From Acidobacteriota bacterium (GTDB taxonomy: Bacteria; Acidobacteriota; Terriglobia; UBA7540): a DNA stretch of 45,615 bases. The DNA is taken from contig CADDZJ010000020.1 of assembly GCA_902812415.1 (NCBI GenBank), positions 1 through 45,615 of the forward strand, given 5' to 3'. The translations under genes were made by a program, and so were the position numbers. Under the pieces are notes generated by a model that made no database searches, was not told the origin of the DNA, and worked only from the letters and a program-made list of their open reading frames with translations. This document shows, piece by piece, positions 44,381 through 45,615 of this stretch; the first letter of the stretch is position 1; the number at the start of each line of letters is the position of its first letter.

Positions 44381-44624
44381 AAATCTAATTGTGTATCTCT
44401 CTTTAGCGCAATTGTCAATGGTTGCGGCGAATCGTCAAAAAGCAAAGAAGATAGGGAAATTAGGGATGACTGCGATCCTGAGCGATAGCGAGGATCCCCG
44501 CATTTAGTTTTCAGTGCAATATCGGATGCTTCGCTGCGTTCAGAGCGGCATATTCTATATATTTCTAATAATATCCATAAAATGAATTATTGATGGTATT
44601 GATTACTTTTGATTAAATATCCAT
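44381..44624. other. Divergent spacer between B12 leader and XRE gene
   Basis: Contains the B12 leader promoter, a related copy of the dispersed repeat (about 44465-44505, GATCCTGAGCGATAGCGAGGA form), and an AT-rich stretch (44550-44620) that presumably holds the promoter of the XRE gene. No further gene. Confidence 0.45.
44390..44418 (-). promoter_or_regulatory. Promoter driving the tandem riboswitch leader
   Basis: On the minus strand: TTGACA (44413-44418), exactly 17 bp, TACACA (44390-44395). The predicted start falls within a few bases of the distal riboswitch P1 at 44380, an arrangement that fits a riboswitch leader. Confidence 0.6.
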
Positions 44625-44972
44625 ATGCATGTCGGCAAAAGATTGAAAATGTTGCGTGAAGCTAAGGGACTTTCGCAAGGCGATATTGAGAGAAGATCAG
44701 GTTTGCTTCGTTCTTATATTTCTCGAGTTGAAGGTGGATACACAGCTCCTTCCCTGGTGACATTGGAGAAGTTTGCCAAGGCATTAGGTGTGGAATCTTA
44801 CCAGCTTCTTTTCGTGAACCATGGGCGACCCAAAATCGCAAAGGCGCTTAATCCGATTGTGACGTCGAAATCTCTGAGAAAGCTGATTAAGTTGTACGAA
44901 GGAATGCCCAGCAACCATCGTCGGCTACTTCTGGCTATCGCCACGAAGCTCTCGAAGAGCCAGGCGTTGTGA
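44625..44972 (+). CDS. XRE family HTH transcriptional regulator
   Basis: 115 residues. The helix-turn-helix occupies about residues 3-60 (GKRLKMLREAKGLSQGDIER ... LRSYISRVEGGYTAPSLVTL), the Cro/CI/XRE fold, followed by a basic ~50-residue tail. Probably a homodimeric DNA-binding repressor. It stands alone with an AT-rich upstream region, and its base composition is lower in G+C than neighbouring genes, which may indicate transfer. Its target and ligand are unknown. Confidence 0.85.
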   Translation: MHVGKRLKMLREAKGLSQGDIERRSGLLRSYISRVEGGYTAPSLVTLEKFAKALGVESYQLLFVNHGRPKIAKALNPIVTSKSLRKLIKLYEGMPSNHRRLLLAIATKLSKSQAL

Positions 44973-45051
44973 TTTACCCTGCAGCGCCATGCCGAGCGGT
45001 TTGTAGCAAATCTTCTCTAAAGGTAATCATGAGTTAATGCGAGGCCCCACT

Positions 45052-45441
45052 CTATTTGCAACTTCGCTGCCTTGCGGATGAAAAGCTGCGTAAAAGAGTA
45101 ATTTGAGGGATAGGCCGAAGGTCCGAATTTTGCCGGCCTGATGTCAGATCTTCGGCTGTGGCGCAGGTGTCTGGGCTGATCTTTCCACTGTGCGTTCCCG
45201 GCGGCAGTGTCGATGGCTGAGGTTGGGCGAGGCGCACTGCCAACGGCTCGGCATGGGGTGCGTCGCGGTTGCCCGGGTTCTGCGCGCGGAGGGCGTTGAA
45301 AGCGCCATGACGAAGCTCCAGGATGGCACGGGAAACGCGCAGTAGCGCTTCCCATGCCAACAGAATAGTGGAGCACACGATAAACGCCAGCGTCGCAAAG
45401 ATCGCCAGCGCGAAAACACAGACCAGAATTTCCAGCGCCAT
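45052..45441 (-). CDS. Small membrane protein, unknown
   Basis: About 129 residues from the Met at 45441. One strong hydrophobic segment near the N-terminus (about 3-32, LEILVCVFALAIFATLAFIV) is followed by a Pro/Thr-rich soluble tail. No family recognised. The ribosome site is poor and a different in-frame start is possible, so this is a tentative gene. Confidence 0.4.
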   Translation of the reverse strand: MALEILVCVFALAIFATLAFIVCSTILLAWEALLRVSRAILELRHGAFNALRAQNPGNRDAPHAEPLAVRLAQPQPSTLPPGTHSGKISPDTCATAEDLTSGRQNSDLRPIPQITLLRSFSSARQRSCK

Positions 45442-45615
45442 GTAAATCTTGTGAGGTTCCTCACGGCTTGTACAATCCGCGCCAACTCTTTTATCAATCG
45501 TTGCATAAGTAGTTGCACTAAACCGCATCAGCAGCGTACTTGGTGCCGGGAAGCTGGAAGAAAGACAGAATGAGATCCGGTGTACGTTGGATTGACAGCA
45601 GAATCGAAAAGAGCG

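Noticed and set aside
1-45615. CRISPR array, integrase, prophage or complete insertion sequence
   Set aside because: No regularly spaced direct repeats, no cas, integrase or transposase genes were found on either strand.

Overview
This window reads as chromosomal DNA from an Acidobacteriota member, probably a soil-type Terriglobia or Bryobacter-like lineage. That is inferred from gene content. It carries three TonB-dependent receptors with carboxypeptidase-regulatory-like N-termini, two multiheme-cytochrome/TPR genes each followed by a CRTAC1-type (FG-GAP plus ASPIC/UnbV) beta-propeller gene, a membrane regulator with the N-terminal domain style common in this phylum, and dispersed copies of a repeat of the type 'CATTCTGAG(C)GAAGCGA(C)GAAGAATC'. 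Coding DNA is moderately GC-rich and the intergenic patches are clearly AT-richer.

Layout. 1-3140: a palindromic MITE-like element, an SDR oxidoreductase, a repeat-bearing gene-poor stretch with an orphan BlaI-like operator/promoter, rpmB (L28, minus), then an AhpD/carboxymuconolactone-decarboxylase-family gene interrupted by one in-frame TGA. 3211-7952: multiheme cytochrome-TPR plus Tat-exported CRTAC1 gene pair (translationally coupled). 8084-10410: purD and a secreted unknown. 10770-13771: three genes of unknown role, including a 734-residue protein with an internal duplication and a DUF1360-like membrane protein. 14183-19067: ECF sigma factor, zinc-finger anti-sigma, unknown protein, and TPR-CHAT lipoprotein. 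19140-24063: TonB receptor, then a SELENBP1/methanethiol-oxidase family protein coupled to a small polytopic membrane protein. 24098-28707 (minus): the classical rpmH-rnpA-yidD-yidC-jag-mnmE cluster. 29565-35234: a membrane-anchored regulator with two malectin-like domains, divergent from a large TonB receptor. 35431-40351: a second multiheme-TPR/CRTAC1 pair plus a convergent TPR gene. 40529-41200: pcm. 41278-44418 (minus): a BtuB-like receptor preceded by two tandem cobalamin riboswitches and a promoter. The right end holds an XRE regulator and a small membrane protein.

The most notable item is at 2507-3136. The TGA stands exactly where the second Cys of the CxxC redox motif of AhpD-like proteins is expected (C-P-F-TGA-I-G-S-H). 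The frame stays open on both sides. A hairpin with a GGUC apical loop lies 18 nt after the TGA, nearly the geometry of the E. coli fdhF SECIS. I read it as a selenoprotein that ordinary gene calling would split into two fragments. Other systems worth attention are the duplicated multiheme/beta-propeller module, the sigma/anti-sigma/CHAT operon, the malectin-sensor regulator facing a TonB receptor, and the tandem B12 riboswitches.
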